Shown: one piece after another, positions 15,939 to 22,027 of the stretch
Position numbering within the stretch: position 1 is the first letter of the stretch
Layout of the letters: every line of letters starts with the position of its first letter
NCBI GenBank assembly: GCA_900759105.1
Contig: CAAETY010000109.1
Span: forward strand, 1 to 22,027
Length of the DNA: 22,027 nucleotides
Source of the DNA: Peptococcaceae bacterium
GTDB taxonomy: Bacteria > Bacillota > Peptococcia > Peptococcales > Peptococcaceae
Direction of reading: 5' to 3'
The notes under the pieces: model-generated
Database searches by the model: none
Told to the model about the DNA's origin: nothing
Seen by the model: only the letters and a program-made list of their open reading frames with translations
Made by a program: the position numbers and the translations under genes

Positions 15939-16068
15939 AGACTATGGTAAGGTAATTGCTTTGACGGTTGATGTACATGGATGTTGCTTGTCACTTGAAA
16001 TGGAACATTTTGTCATTTTTAATTAGCATGAAATAAGAGCAAACCAAGATAGTTGGTTTGCTTTTTTT
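15939..16068 (+). ncRNA. Candidate small RNA between recX and rny
   Basis: A transcript from the promoter at 15904-15932 would start near 15939 and end at the terminator at 16062-16068, about 130 nt long. I do not recognise it: it lacks features of 4.5S RNA or tmRNA and is short for 6S RNA. It contains one 21-codon reading frame (15971-16036, beginning MYMDVACH) that ends two bases before the terminator stem, but no ribosome site precedes it. The unit could be a regulatory RNA, a tiny-peptide mRNA, or an attenuated leader of rny. Confidence 0.45.
16038..16068 (+). terminator. Intrinsic terminator upstream of rny
   Basis: AGCAAACCAA (16038-16047) and TTGGTTTGCT (16053-16062) form a perfect 10-bp stem with a 5-nt loop, followed by six further Ts. 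It ends transcription from the 15904 promoter and any read-through from recX, so rny probably needs its own weaker start or partial read-through. Confidence 0.9.
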
Positions 16069-16127
16069 ATTTGCCTTAGTCCGTAATGAATAATTGAATA
16101 TGGAAGTTTTAAAGAAAGGAGGAGTTT

Positions 16128-17663
16128 ATGCTCGAAGCTATTATCGCTGTAATTGTAGGTTTGGCGATAGGTGGCATTGGCGGGTACATTGTACGAAAAA
16201 AATCTTCAGAATCATTGATTGGTTCTGCTGAAGCAGAAGCACAACGTATTCTGGAAGCAGCAAACAGAGATATTGAAGCGCTGAAAAAAGAAGCGTTGGT
16301 AGAAGCAAAGGATGCAGCATTACAAATTCGTAATGAAGCAGAGGTTGAAGCGAAGGAACGTCGTTTGGAAGTTCAAAATTCCGAAAAACGTCTTGTTCAA
16401 AAAGAAGATGCCATTGACCGCAAATCTGCCAATCTTGAAAAGAAAGAAAATGCGCTTTTGGCAAAAGAAAACAAATTGGAAGAAGCTCAAAATGACCTTA
16501 ATCAATTGATTGAAAAGCAACAACTTGAATTGGAACGTGTTGCAGGTTTAAGTGCTGAAGAAGCAAAGAATCAGTTGTTCAACCAAGTTGAAAGTGATGT
16601 CGATTACAGTTTAGCTGTAATGATTAAGGAAAAGGAAGCTGAAGCCAAAGATAATGCTGAAAAAACAGCGCGTAATATTATTGCGGGCGCTATCCAACGT
16701 TGTGCAGCGGATCATGTTGCTGAATCCACTGTTAGTGTTGTACCGCTTCCAAATGATGAAATGAAGGGGCGCATAATCGGTCGTGAAGGTCGTAATATTC
16801 GTGCTCTTGAAGGCTTGACGGGTGTAGATTTGATTATCGATGATACGCCGGAAGCTGTAGTGCTTTCCTGTTTTGAACCGATTCGCCGTGAAGTGGCACG
16901 TGTGGCTTTGGAAAAGCTCATTGTTGACGGACGTATTCATCCGGCACGTATCGAAGAAATGGTCAATAAGGCACAAAAAGAAGTAGACCTGGCTGTGCGT
17001 GAAGCTGGGGAACAAGCAGTATTTGAAACAGGGATTCATCAGTTGCATCCGGAACTCGTTAAATTGCTTGGTCGACTGAAGTATCGTACCAGTTATGGTC
17101 AAAATGTTTTAAAGCATTCTATTGAAGTTTCTCATCTTGCAGGACTTATGGCTGCAGAACTGGGTGTGGATGTGACCTTAGCAAAACGTGCAGGACTTTT
17201 GCATGATATCGGTAAGGCGATTGACCACGATACAGAAGGCTCTCATACCACTTTGGGGGGCGATATTGCAAGAAAATATCGCGAACCAGCCGGTGTTATC
17301 AATGCTATTCTTTCTCATCATGGGGATGTTGAACCTAGTAATGTAGAATCTGTGCTTGTTGCTGCAGCGGATGCTATTTCCGCAGCAAGACCAGGTGCTC
17401 GTCGTGAAACCTTAGAAAATTATCTCAAGCGTTTGACTCAGCTTGAAAGTATTGCGAATGATTTTGATGGTGTTGAAAAGACTTATGCCGTTCAAGCAGG
17501 ACGTGAAGTACGCGTTATTGTAAAACCGGATAAGATTGACGATGCCTTGAGCGCAAAACTGTCTTATGATATCGTTAAGCGTATAGAATCTGAAATGGAA
17601 TATCCTGGACAGATTAAGGTTGTTGTTATTCGCGAAACCCGCACTGTCAACTATGCAAAATAA
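16128..17663 (+). CDS. rny: Ribonuclease Y
   Basis: RNase Y is the membrane-anchored endoribonuclease that starts mRNA decay in many Firmicutes. The 511 residues have the standard order: an N-terminal membrane helix (about 3-22), a long charged coiled coil (about 30-190), a KH domain with GRIIGREGRNIR (214-225), and an HD domain with H330, H336, and H359-D360 in LLHDIGKA, followed by HHGD. The ribosome site AAAGGAGGAG lies just before the ATG. A terminator sits 5' at 16038-16068 and no convincing promoter is seen in the 59 nt after it. The stop is immediately followed by a terminator shared with the convergent sirtuin gene. Confidence 0.97.
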   Translation: MLEAIIAVIVGLAIGGIGGYIVRKKSSESLIGSAEAEAQRILEAANRDIEALKKEALVEAKDAALQIRNEAEVEAKERRLEVQNSEKRLVQKEDAIDRKSANLEKKENALLAKENKLEEAQNDLNQLIEKQQLELERVAGLSAEEAKNQLFNQVESDVDYSLAVMIKEKEAEAKDNAEKTARNIIAGAIQRCAADHVAESTVSVVPLPNDEMKGRIIGREGRNIRALEGLTGVDLIIDDTPEAVVLSCFEPIRREVARVALEKLIVDGRIHPARIEEMVNKAQKEVDLAVREAGEQAVFETGIHQLHPELVKLLGRLKYRTSYGQNVLKHSIEVSHLAGLMAAELGVDVTLAKRAGLLHDIGKAIDHDTEGSHTTLGGDIARKYREPAGVINAILSHHGDVEPSNVESVLVAAADAISAARPGARRETLENYLKRLTQLESIANDFDGVEKTYAVQAGREVRVIVKPDKIDDALSAKLSYDIVKRIESEMEYPGQIKVVVIRETRTVNYAK

Positions 17664-17708
17664 AAAATTCGCTTAATCTCAAATTGAGGTTAAGCGAATT
17701 TTCTTTTT
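17664..17708. terminator. Bidirectional terminator between rny and the sirtuin gene
   Basis: Bases 17664-17676 pair perfectly with 17690-17702 (AAAATTCGCTTAA with its complement). The stem continues through a T/G wobble into CTCA/TGAG around a 3-nt loop. A T-run follows on plus (17704-17708), and the A-rich left flank supplies Ts on minus. It serves both convergent genes. Confidence 0.93.
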
Positions 17709-17720
17709 AGAATAAAATTG

Positions 17721-18428
17721 TTATAATAGTGCTTGGCTAATGCGATTATGAATAACCAGCTCGGCATTTTTATCTTGTGGCGTTGCATCACGGTTGATAA
17801 CAACCAGATGTTTACCGTTAAAATATTGAATTAAACCAGCTGCGGGATAAACTGCTAAAGAGGTGCCTGCGATAATAAGTGTATCAGCAAGTTGGATTTC
17901 TCTTAGAGCGCCACTTAGAACAGCATCATCAAGACCTTCTTCGTAAAGAACAACGTCAGGCTTGATAATACCACCGTCTACTGGACATAACGGTACACCG
18001 GTGGAATTTCTGATTGTATCAAGGTCATAGAAAGCATGACACTTCATACAATAATTGCGCATTACGGACCCGTGTAATTCAAAGACGTTTTTACTACCGG
18101 CCAATTGGTGAAGTCCATCGATATTTTGTGTAATAATAGAAGAAAGTTTACCCTCTTTCTCCATTTCAGCAAGTTTATAGTGGACAGCACTTGGGCCATC
18201 ATTTGGTGCAATCATTTTTGTGCGATAGAATTCGAAGAATTCTTCAGTGTGGGTATCGAAAAACGTGCGGCTTAGCATAAATTCTGGTTCATATTTGAAA
18301 CCTTTTTGATGATAAAGTCCGTCCTTGCTTCGGAAATCAGGAATGCCGCTTTCGGTAGATACGCCTGCTCCGCCAAAAAAAACAATGCGGGATGAGTCTT
18401 CGATGATTGCTTTTAATTCTTTATTCAT
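17721..18428 (-). CDS. Sir2-family NAD-dependent protein deacylase
   Basis: Sirtuins remove acyl groups from lysines using NAD+, giving nicotinamide and O-acyl-ADP-ribose. The 235 residues show GGAGVSTESGIPDFRS (19-34), TQNIDGLH (100-107), the catalytic H119 in ELHGS, and the C-terminal GTSLAVYPAAGL and VVINRDATP. The zinc module keeps C127-x2-C130 and C148, but the position that is normally the fourth cysteine is D151 (CPVDGG instead of the common CPxCGG). The rest of the fold looks intact, so activity is likely. The ribosome site AGAGGTGA precedes the ATG. It is divergent from trmL and convergent with rny, and is alone in its transcription unit. Confidence 0.93.
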   Translation of the reverse strand: MNKELKAIIEDSSRIVFFGGAGVSTESGIPDFRSKDGLYHQKGFKYEPEFMLSRTFFDTHTEEFFEFYRTKMIAPNDGPSAVHYKLAEMEKEGKLSSIITQNIDGLHQLAGSKNVFELHGSVMRNYCMKCHAFYDLDTIRNSTGVPLCPVDGGIIKPDVVLYEEGLDDAVLSGALREIQLADTLIIAGTSLAVYPAAGLIQYFNGKHLVVINRDATPQDKNAELVIHNRISQALL

Positions 18429-18492
18429 AAAAAATCACCTCTTATATTTATTTTAGCGTAATAGAAGATGCTTTGCACGATTAATTCTATTA

Positions 18493-18500
18493 AAAGGGAG
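18493..18500 (+). promoter_or_regulatory. trmL ribosome binding site (decides a TTG start)
   Basis: AAAGGGAG lies 8 nt before TTG at 18509. The in-frame GTG at 18500 overlaps this site and is therefore an unlikely start. Confidence 0.75.
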
Positions 18501-18508
18501 TGTATCTA

Positions 18509-18976
18509 TTGTTAAATATTGTGTTGTATCAACCTCGTATTCCCCAAAATACCGGGAATGTAGCGCGTTCATGCTTTGTTACAGGAACTCGTCTGCATTT
18601 GATTGGGCCAATGGGCTTTAAGATTGACGAAAGCAAATTAAAACGTGCAGGATTGACCTATTGGCATCAGACAGATATTACAACGTATGATAGCTTTGAG
18701 GCTTTTTTAGAGCAAAATAAAGGCGCTCGTATGGTTCTTATGAGTAGCCATGCAGGAAAGGCACATTCTGAATTCAATTTTCAAGATGGAGATTATATTA
18801 TGTTTGGCCGCGAGGACGCCGGAGTTCCTGATGAAGTGCATGCATTGTTTGGAGAAAATCAATGCCGAATCCCAATGATTCAAAATGAAGAAGCGCGCTG
18901 CTTTAATTTGGCAACAAGCGTAGGGATTGTGCTGATGGAAGCAGAACGACAACTGGGTTATCCTAATTTAAAGTAG
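18509..18976 (+). CDS. trmL: tRNA (cytidine(34)-2'-O)-methyltransferase
   Basis: TrmL is a SPOUT (SpoU) methyltransferase that 2'-O-methylates the wobble base of certain tRNA-Leu. The 155 residues begin LNIVLYQPRIPQNTGNVAR, very close to the E. coli TrmL N-terminus, and continue with LIGPMGF and LKRAGLTYW. The knot motifs FGREDAGVP and RCFNLATSVGIVLMEAERQLGY form the SAM pocket. A TTG start at 18509 is chosen: AAAGGGAG lies 8 nt before it and the protein then begins at the family N-terminus. It is followed directly by an alpha/beta hydrolase gene. Confidence 0.93.
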   Translation: MLNIVLYQPRIPQNTGNVARSCFVTGTRLHLIGPMGFKIDESKLKRAGLTYWHQTDITTYDSFEAFLEQNKGARMVLMSSHAGKAHSEFNFQDGDYIMFGREDAGVPDEVHALFGENQCRIPMIQNEEARCFNLATSVGIVLMEAERQLGYPNLK

Positions 18977-18985
18977 GTGGCATGG

Positions 18986-19720
18986 GTGCTAACGCTGAAT
19001 AAAAAAGTAGTGGGAGACATACCTTATTTTGAAATTTTACCGGTAGGTGAGAGGGTAAAGGCAGATATTTTGCTATATCATGGATGGGGCTCTCACGCAA
19101 TGAAACAATGCTTTCGTGGAAAAATATTCGCTGGATTTGGTTATCGGGTGATTGTTCCAGAAATTGCGATGCATGGAGAACGTGGCGAATGCAATTATGA
19201 TGATGCTGATAGTGTAATAACATTTCTTGAGGTTCTTTCGCAGAGTATTCACGAAGCAAAGGTGTTGATTCACAAGGAGCTATCATCGGAACACGCTCGA
19301 TTTGTGGTTGGACATTCCCTAGGTGGGATGATTGCGCTGGGGGCTGCTGCAGAGAATGCAAATTTAATTAACGGATTTGTAGCAATGAATAGCACTGCGA
19401 ACTGGGGCGAATATGAAAAAATAATGAAGGGTGTTTTCCCTGGAAAATCACTTGAGATACTAAATAGTGCGAGATTTGCGACAGTTGCAAAGACACTTAT
19501 AGCATATGACCCTAAAAATTGGCATGAACAAAAGATGATGCAACCGGTGTTTCTTACGAATGGAGCGTTAGATCAAACGCTTCCTGCTGATTTTAACGCA
19601 ACTTTTTGTAAAGAAAATCCAGAACTTCATCTAAAACAAATGATTTTTCCGGATGCAGGACATGTTGTGACAGATGGCATGATTGCGGAGGTGCTGGGTT
19701 TTATTGAAAATCATACATGA
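18986..19720 (+). CDS. Alpha/beta hydrolase of unknown substrate
   Basis: The protein (244 residues from GTG at 18986) is a serine hydrolase of the alpha/beta fold. The parts visible are an oxyanion-type loop YHGWGSH (31-37), the nucleophile elbow GHSLGG (109-114, S111), and the acid D196 (NGALDQTLP) and base H226 (DAGHVV), so the triad is complete. It has no signal peptide and is probably cytoplasmic. The start is uncertain: GTG at 18986 has AGGTGG 5 nt upstream, while GTG at 18977 would add three residues but has no ribosome site. It lies 9 nt after trmL and is probably cotranscribed. Substrate cannot be assigned; esterase or peptidase-like relatives are both possible. Confidence 0.8.
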   Translation: MLTLNKKVVGDIPYFEILPVGERVKADILLYHGWGSHAMKQCFRGKIFAGFGYRVIVPEIAMHGERGECNYDDADSVITFLEVLSQSIHEAKVLIHKELSSEHARFVVGHSLGGMIALGAAAENANLINGFVAMNSTANWGEYEKIMKGVFPGKSLEILNSARFATVAKTLIAYDPKNWHEQKMMQPVFLTNGALDQTLPADFNATFCKENPELHLKQMIFPDAGHVVTDGMIAEVLGFIENHT

Positions 19721-19764
19721 CCTAGTGAACAAGATAATTTGATAGACAATTTGTCGCTATGTAG

Positions 19765-19793
19765 TTGACAATAGTCCGTAACTATGATAACTT
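19765..19793 (+). promoter_or_regulatory. Probable promoter of the lysine riboswitch-dapB-asd unit
   Basis: A perfect TTGACA (19765-19770) lies 17 nt before TAACTT (19788-19793), a weaker -10. Transcription would start near 19800, shortly before the riboswitch aptamer. The region 19721-19764 between the hydrolase stop and this promoter shows only a weak dyad and no clear terminator. Confidence 0.55.
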
Positions 19794-19819
19794 GAATAGG
19801 AACTAATTTAATATACTTT

Positions 19820-20004
19820 GTCTAAGGCAATGCAGAGGCGCGGGCACGAAGGAAGATTGGTGGAGATGAAAAAGCATTGATGATTCCAATCTGAGGGCGT
19901 TTTCGCCGAAGTCGCGAAGCACTTTTTTGTTAGTGGCTGGACCTGAACTCAATAGGTTTAGAGCTGTCGGCGGAACAACTCCGTCGTTGTGCTGTATTCA
20001 AGAC
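19820..20004 (+). ncRNA. Lysine riboswitch (L box) aptamer
   Basis: The conserved core GCAGAGGCGCG (19832-19842) and GCCGAAGTCGCGAAGC (19905-19920) match the L-box consensus. Helices can be drawn: P1 from AATGCAG (19829-19835) with CTGTATT (19992-19998), and AGATTGG (19854-19860) with CCAATCT (19886-19892). A GGCG-TTTT-CGCC hairpin lies at 19896-19907, and GGCGGA pairs with TCCGTC near the 3' side. It lies just ahead of a terminator and of dapB-asd, two lysine-pathway genes. Lysine binding should stabilise P1 and favour termination. Confidence 0.93.
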
Positions 20005-20024
20005 GTTAATTCCGAGTATGCATT

Positions 20025-20055
20025 ACCACAGGTGTATGAATCCTGTGGTTTTTTT
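20025..20055 (+). terminator. Riboswitch-controlled terminator before dapB
   Basis: ACCACAGG (20025-20032) pairs with CCTGTGGT (20042-20049) around a 9-nt loop, followed by a T-run to 20055. It lies between the lysine aptamer and dapB, as expected for transcriptional control. A short candidate antiterminator pairing is ATTCA (19996-20000) with TGAAT (20037-20041), which would disrupt P1 and the terminator loop. Confidence 0.85.
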
Positions 20056-20102
20056 GTAACTTGCACTTTGGCTGAGGGCAAAAAGAAAAGGAGGCTGTTA
20101 TA

Positions 20103-20897
20103 ATGGCTGTGATTCGTGTAGGTGTTGTTGGTGCAACCGGCAAAATGGGAAGAGAAATTCTCAAGGCTGTTACTAATGATGCGGAAATGGAAGTTATATT
20201 TGGGGTTGGATTAGTTGATGAACCAACCATTATTGATGTAGAAAATAAAGAAATTCCTGTAGTTGCTGATTTGGATACTGCATTAAATGACTACCAAGTA
20301 GATTTGATTATTGATTTTACCAATGCTGATGCTTTCCGTCAAAATGCACCAATTACCTTATCTCATGGTGTCCATTTGGTCAGTGGGACTACCGGTGTAA
20401 AACATGAAGAATTAGAAGCTTTTGGTGATATTGCAAAGCAACACGGGAAATGCTTCTTTTATGCAGCAAATTTCGCTATTGGCGCAGTGCTAATGATGCG
20501 CTTCGCAGAAGAAGCAGCAAAGTTTATGCCTGAAGTGGAAATTATTGAATTCCACCATGATCAGAAAAAGGATGCCCCATCAGGGACAGCGATTGTAACT
20601 GCTAATCGGATTGCAAAGGTGCGTGAAGCCCATGAACAAGGATTACCTGGAGAAGTAGAAACACTTGTTGGTGCGCGTGGAGCGAATGTTCAAGGCATGC
20701 ACATTCATAGTGTGCGTATGCCGGGTTATAATGCGCATCAGGAAGTGATTTTTGGTGGTTTAGGTCAAACCTTAACCATTAGACATGATTCTATTAATCG
20801 AGAATCCTTTATGCCTGGGATAGTCTATGCGGCGAAGCGTGTGGAAGGTCGTATTGGCTTGGTAGAAGGTTTGGATACCTTAATGTTTGAAAATTAA
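20103..20897 (+). CDS. dapB: 4-hydroxy-tetrahydrodipicolinate reductase
   Basis: DapB reduces 4-hydroxytetrahydrodipicolinate with NAD(P)H on the route to diaminopimelate and lysine. The 264 residues show the dinucleotide loop GATGKMG (10-16), DFTNADA (71-77), SGTTG (94-98), and the catalytic substrate motif EFHHDQKKDAPSGTA (149-163) with the paired histidines H151/H152 and lysines K155/K156. IHSVRMPG lies further on. The ribosome site AAAAGGAGG precedes the ATG. Expression is controlled by the lysine riboswitch and terminator upstream. asd follows after 19 nt. Confidence 0.97.
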   Translation: MAVIRVGVVGATGKMGREILKAVTNDAEMEVIFGVGLVDEPTIIDVENKEIPVVADLDTALNDYQVDLIIDFTNADAFRQNAPITLSHGVHLVSGTTGVKHEELEAFGDIAKQHGKCFFYAANFAIGAVLMMRFAEEAAKFMPEVEIIEFHHDQKKDAPSGTAIVTANRIAKVREAHEQGLPGEVETLVGARGANVQGMHIHSVRMPGYNAHQEVIFGGLGQTLTIRHDSINRESFMPGIVYAAKRVEGRIGLVEGLDTLMFEN

Positions 20898-20916
20898 AGC
20901 TTGAGGAGCGTGTGAA

Positions 20917-21927
20917 ATGAAAGAATTAAACGTAGCTATTGTTGGTGCAACCGGTGCTGTTGGTCAAGAATTGTTGAAGGTTATCGATGAGCATAATTTC
21001 CCTTATAAGAGCTTGAAGATGCTTGCTAGCTCCAGGAGTGCCGGGAAAATCATTAACTTTCAAGGTAAAGACTATGTAGTAGAAGAAACGACCAAGGAAT
21101 CCTTTAAGGGCGTTGATTTAGCGCTCTTCGCAGGTGGTCCGGCAAGCCGTGAATTTGGTCGTTATGCGCAATCTCAAGGTGTTGTTGTCATTGATAACAG
21201 CTCTACCTTCCGTCTTGAAGATGATGTGCCACTTATCATTCCGGAAGTAAACGGCCATGCAGCGAAAAACCATCAAGGATTAATTGCAAATCCTAACTGC
21301 TCTACTATTCTGATGGTTGGTGCCTTGAATCCAATTTACAGAAAATCCCGCATTAAGCGCGTTGTAGTCAGCACCTATCAAGCAGTATCCGGTGCTGGTA
21401 AAGCAGGTTTAGATGAATTGACTGAGCAAGCACGTCAAGTGCTCGATGGCGAACCAATTCATCCATCTGCATTCCAACATCAAATTGCATTCAACTTGAT
21501 TCCGCATATTGATGTATGGCAAGAAGAAGACTACACCAAGGAAGAAATGAAGCTCGTTCACGAAACTCATAAGATTTTGGAAGATAACGACATTCAAATT
21601 ACCCCTACTGCAGTGCGTGTGCCTGTATTTAGAAGTCATGCAGAATCTATCTATCTTGAAACAGAAGATGTGATTACCGCTGATGAAGCGCGTGAATTGC
21701 TCGAAGCAGCGCCTCGTGTTATTGTTCAAGACAATCCGCGTGAAAACGTGTATCCAATGCCGGTTGATACTGCCAATACCGATGATATTTATGTTGGCCG
21801 TGTGCGCAATGACCTTTATGTAGAAAATGGTTTGAATATGTGGGTGTGCTTTGACCAAATTCGTAAAGGTGCTGCAGCAAATGCAGTTCAAATTGCTGAG
21901 TTGTTACTCGAAAACGACTGGATTTAA
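20917..21927 (+). CDS. asd: Aspartate-semialdehyde dehydrogenase
   Basis: Asd reduces aspartyl phosphate with NADPH to aspartate semialdehyde, the branch point for lysine/diaminopimelate, threonine and methionine. The 336 residues show the NADP loop GATGAVGQELL (10-20), SSRSAGK (38-44), the active-site C128 in NPNCST, YQAVSGAGKAGLDEL, and the histidine in VPVFRSHAES. The ribosome site GAGGAG lies just before the ATG. It is the second and last gene of the lysine-riboswitch operon: a strong terminator begins 11 nt after its stop. dapA is not in this unit. Confidence 0.97.
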   Translation: MKELNVAIVGATGAVGQELLKVIDEHNFPYKSLKMLASSRSAGKIINFQGKDYVVEETTKESFKGVDLALFAGGPASREFGRYAQSQGVVVIDNSSTFRLEDDVPLIIPEVNGHAAKNHQGLIANPNCSTILMVGALNPIYRKSRIKRVVVSTYQAVSGAGKAGLDELTEQARQVLDGEPIHPSAFQHQIAFNLIPHIDVWQEEDYTKEEMKLVHETHKILEDNDIQITPTAVRVPVFRSHAESIYLETEDVITADEARELLEAAPRVIVQDNPRENVYPMPVDTANTDDIYVGRVRNDLYVENGLNMWVCFDQIRKGAAANAVQIAELLLENDWI

Positions 21928-21937
21928 CAGAAAAAAA

Positions 21938-21985
21938 GGGGCTGTCGCATAAACGAATTTTTTGTTTATACGACAGCCCTTTTTC
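21938..21985. terminator. Terminator after asd
   Basis: GGGCTGTCG (21939-21947) pairs with CGACAGCCC (21971-21979). After one C/A mismatch the stem continues as ATAAAC with GTTTAT around a T-rich loop. A T-run follows on plus (21980-21984) and the A-run at 21931-21937 gives Ts on minus, so it can work in both directions. The remaining bases to 22027 show nothing recognisable. Confidence 0.92.
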
Positions 21986-22027
21986 TAAGCAATTATTCAC
22001 TATGTACTATAGCCTGTTCAAATTCTA

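Noticed and set aside
15971..16036. 21-codon frame inside the candidate small RNA
   Set aside because: There is no Shine-Dalgarno sequence before its ATG and such short frames are common by chance; kept only as a possibility within the small-RNA finding.
16069..16127. Promoter for rny just after the terminator
   Set aside because: Only poor matches (TTGCCT, with no good -10 at proper spacing) are present, so none could be called.
16611..17102. 163-codon minus-strand open frame opposite rny
   Set aside because: It is antisense to the HD/KH part of a clearly real rny, rich in unlikely residue runs, and has no family resemblance.
18963..19361. 132-codon minus-strand open frame opposite trmL end and the hydrolase
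   Set aside because: It overlaps the conserved GHSLGG-coding part of the hydrolase in antisense and resembles no protein family.
21409..21891. 160-codon minus-strand open frame opposite asd
   Set aside because: It is a mirror of the asd coding sequence. It has no ribosome site, and the protein is rich in His, Cys and Phe, as expected from antisense of a real gene.

Overview
This is ordinary chromosomal DNA from a moderately low-GC bacterium. The gene complement points to a Firmicute of the class Negativicutes (Veillonella/Dialister/Megasphaera-like). The pointers are the NAD-dependent pyrK-pyrD dihydroorotate dehydrogenase pair, RNase Y, a long-form HflX next to a YnbB-like protein, a DinG with an N-terminal exonuclease, AGGAGG-type ribosome binding sites and U-rich hairpin terminators. 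The genus is an inference from protein flavour. No rRNA, tRNA, insertion sequence, prophage or CRISPR array is visible.

Layout. (1) Positions 1-4104, minus strand: ahcY then dinG, joined by an ATGA overlap and closed by stacked hairpin terminators at the left edge. (2) Positions 4105-4386: a divergent control region with an ahcY promoter, a pyr promoter, two dyads and a small leader hairpin. (3) Positions 4387-15866, plus strand: an unbroken run of twelve genes, pyrB-pyrC-pyrK-pyrD-pyrF-pyrE, hflX, a ynbB-like PLP enzyme, a DUF456 membrane protein, ddl, recA and recX. Gaps are 27 nt or less, several stop/start codons overlap, and no internal terminator is seen. (4) Positions 15867-16127: a good sigma-A-type promoter followed about 130 nt later by a strong terminator, with no convincing gene between them; this is a candidate small RNA. 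(5) rny (RNase Y) on plus meets a sirtuin gene on minus at a shared bidirectional terminator. (6) Divergent from the sirtuin lie trmL and an alpha/beta hydrolase. (7) Positions 19721-21985: promoter, lysine riboswitch, terminator, dapB and asd, closed by a terminator.

How the genes work together. pyrB, C, K, D, F and E cover the de novo UMP pathway from carbamoyl phosphate to UMP; carAB and pyrR are not in the window. dapB and asd supply two steps of the aspartate-to-lysine/diaminopimelate branch and sit under lysine control. ddl also serves peptidoglycan synthesis. recA, recX and dinG serve DNA repair and recombination. hflX, rny and trmL act on ribosomes, mRNA and tRNA.

The most interesting observation is in HflX. 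Its roughly 190-residue N-terminal extension carries a complete JAMM/MPN+ metalloprotease-type signature (E51, H94-x-H96, S104, D107), so the protein reads as a JAB-like domain fused to a ribosome-associated GTPase. Secondary points are the orphan promoter-terminator unit after recX, a Thermotoga/archaeal-type AHCY whose base-recognition motif differs from the human type, a sirtuin with an altered zinc tetrad, and a DinG that keeps both exonuclease and Fe-S ligands.
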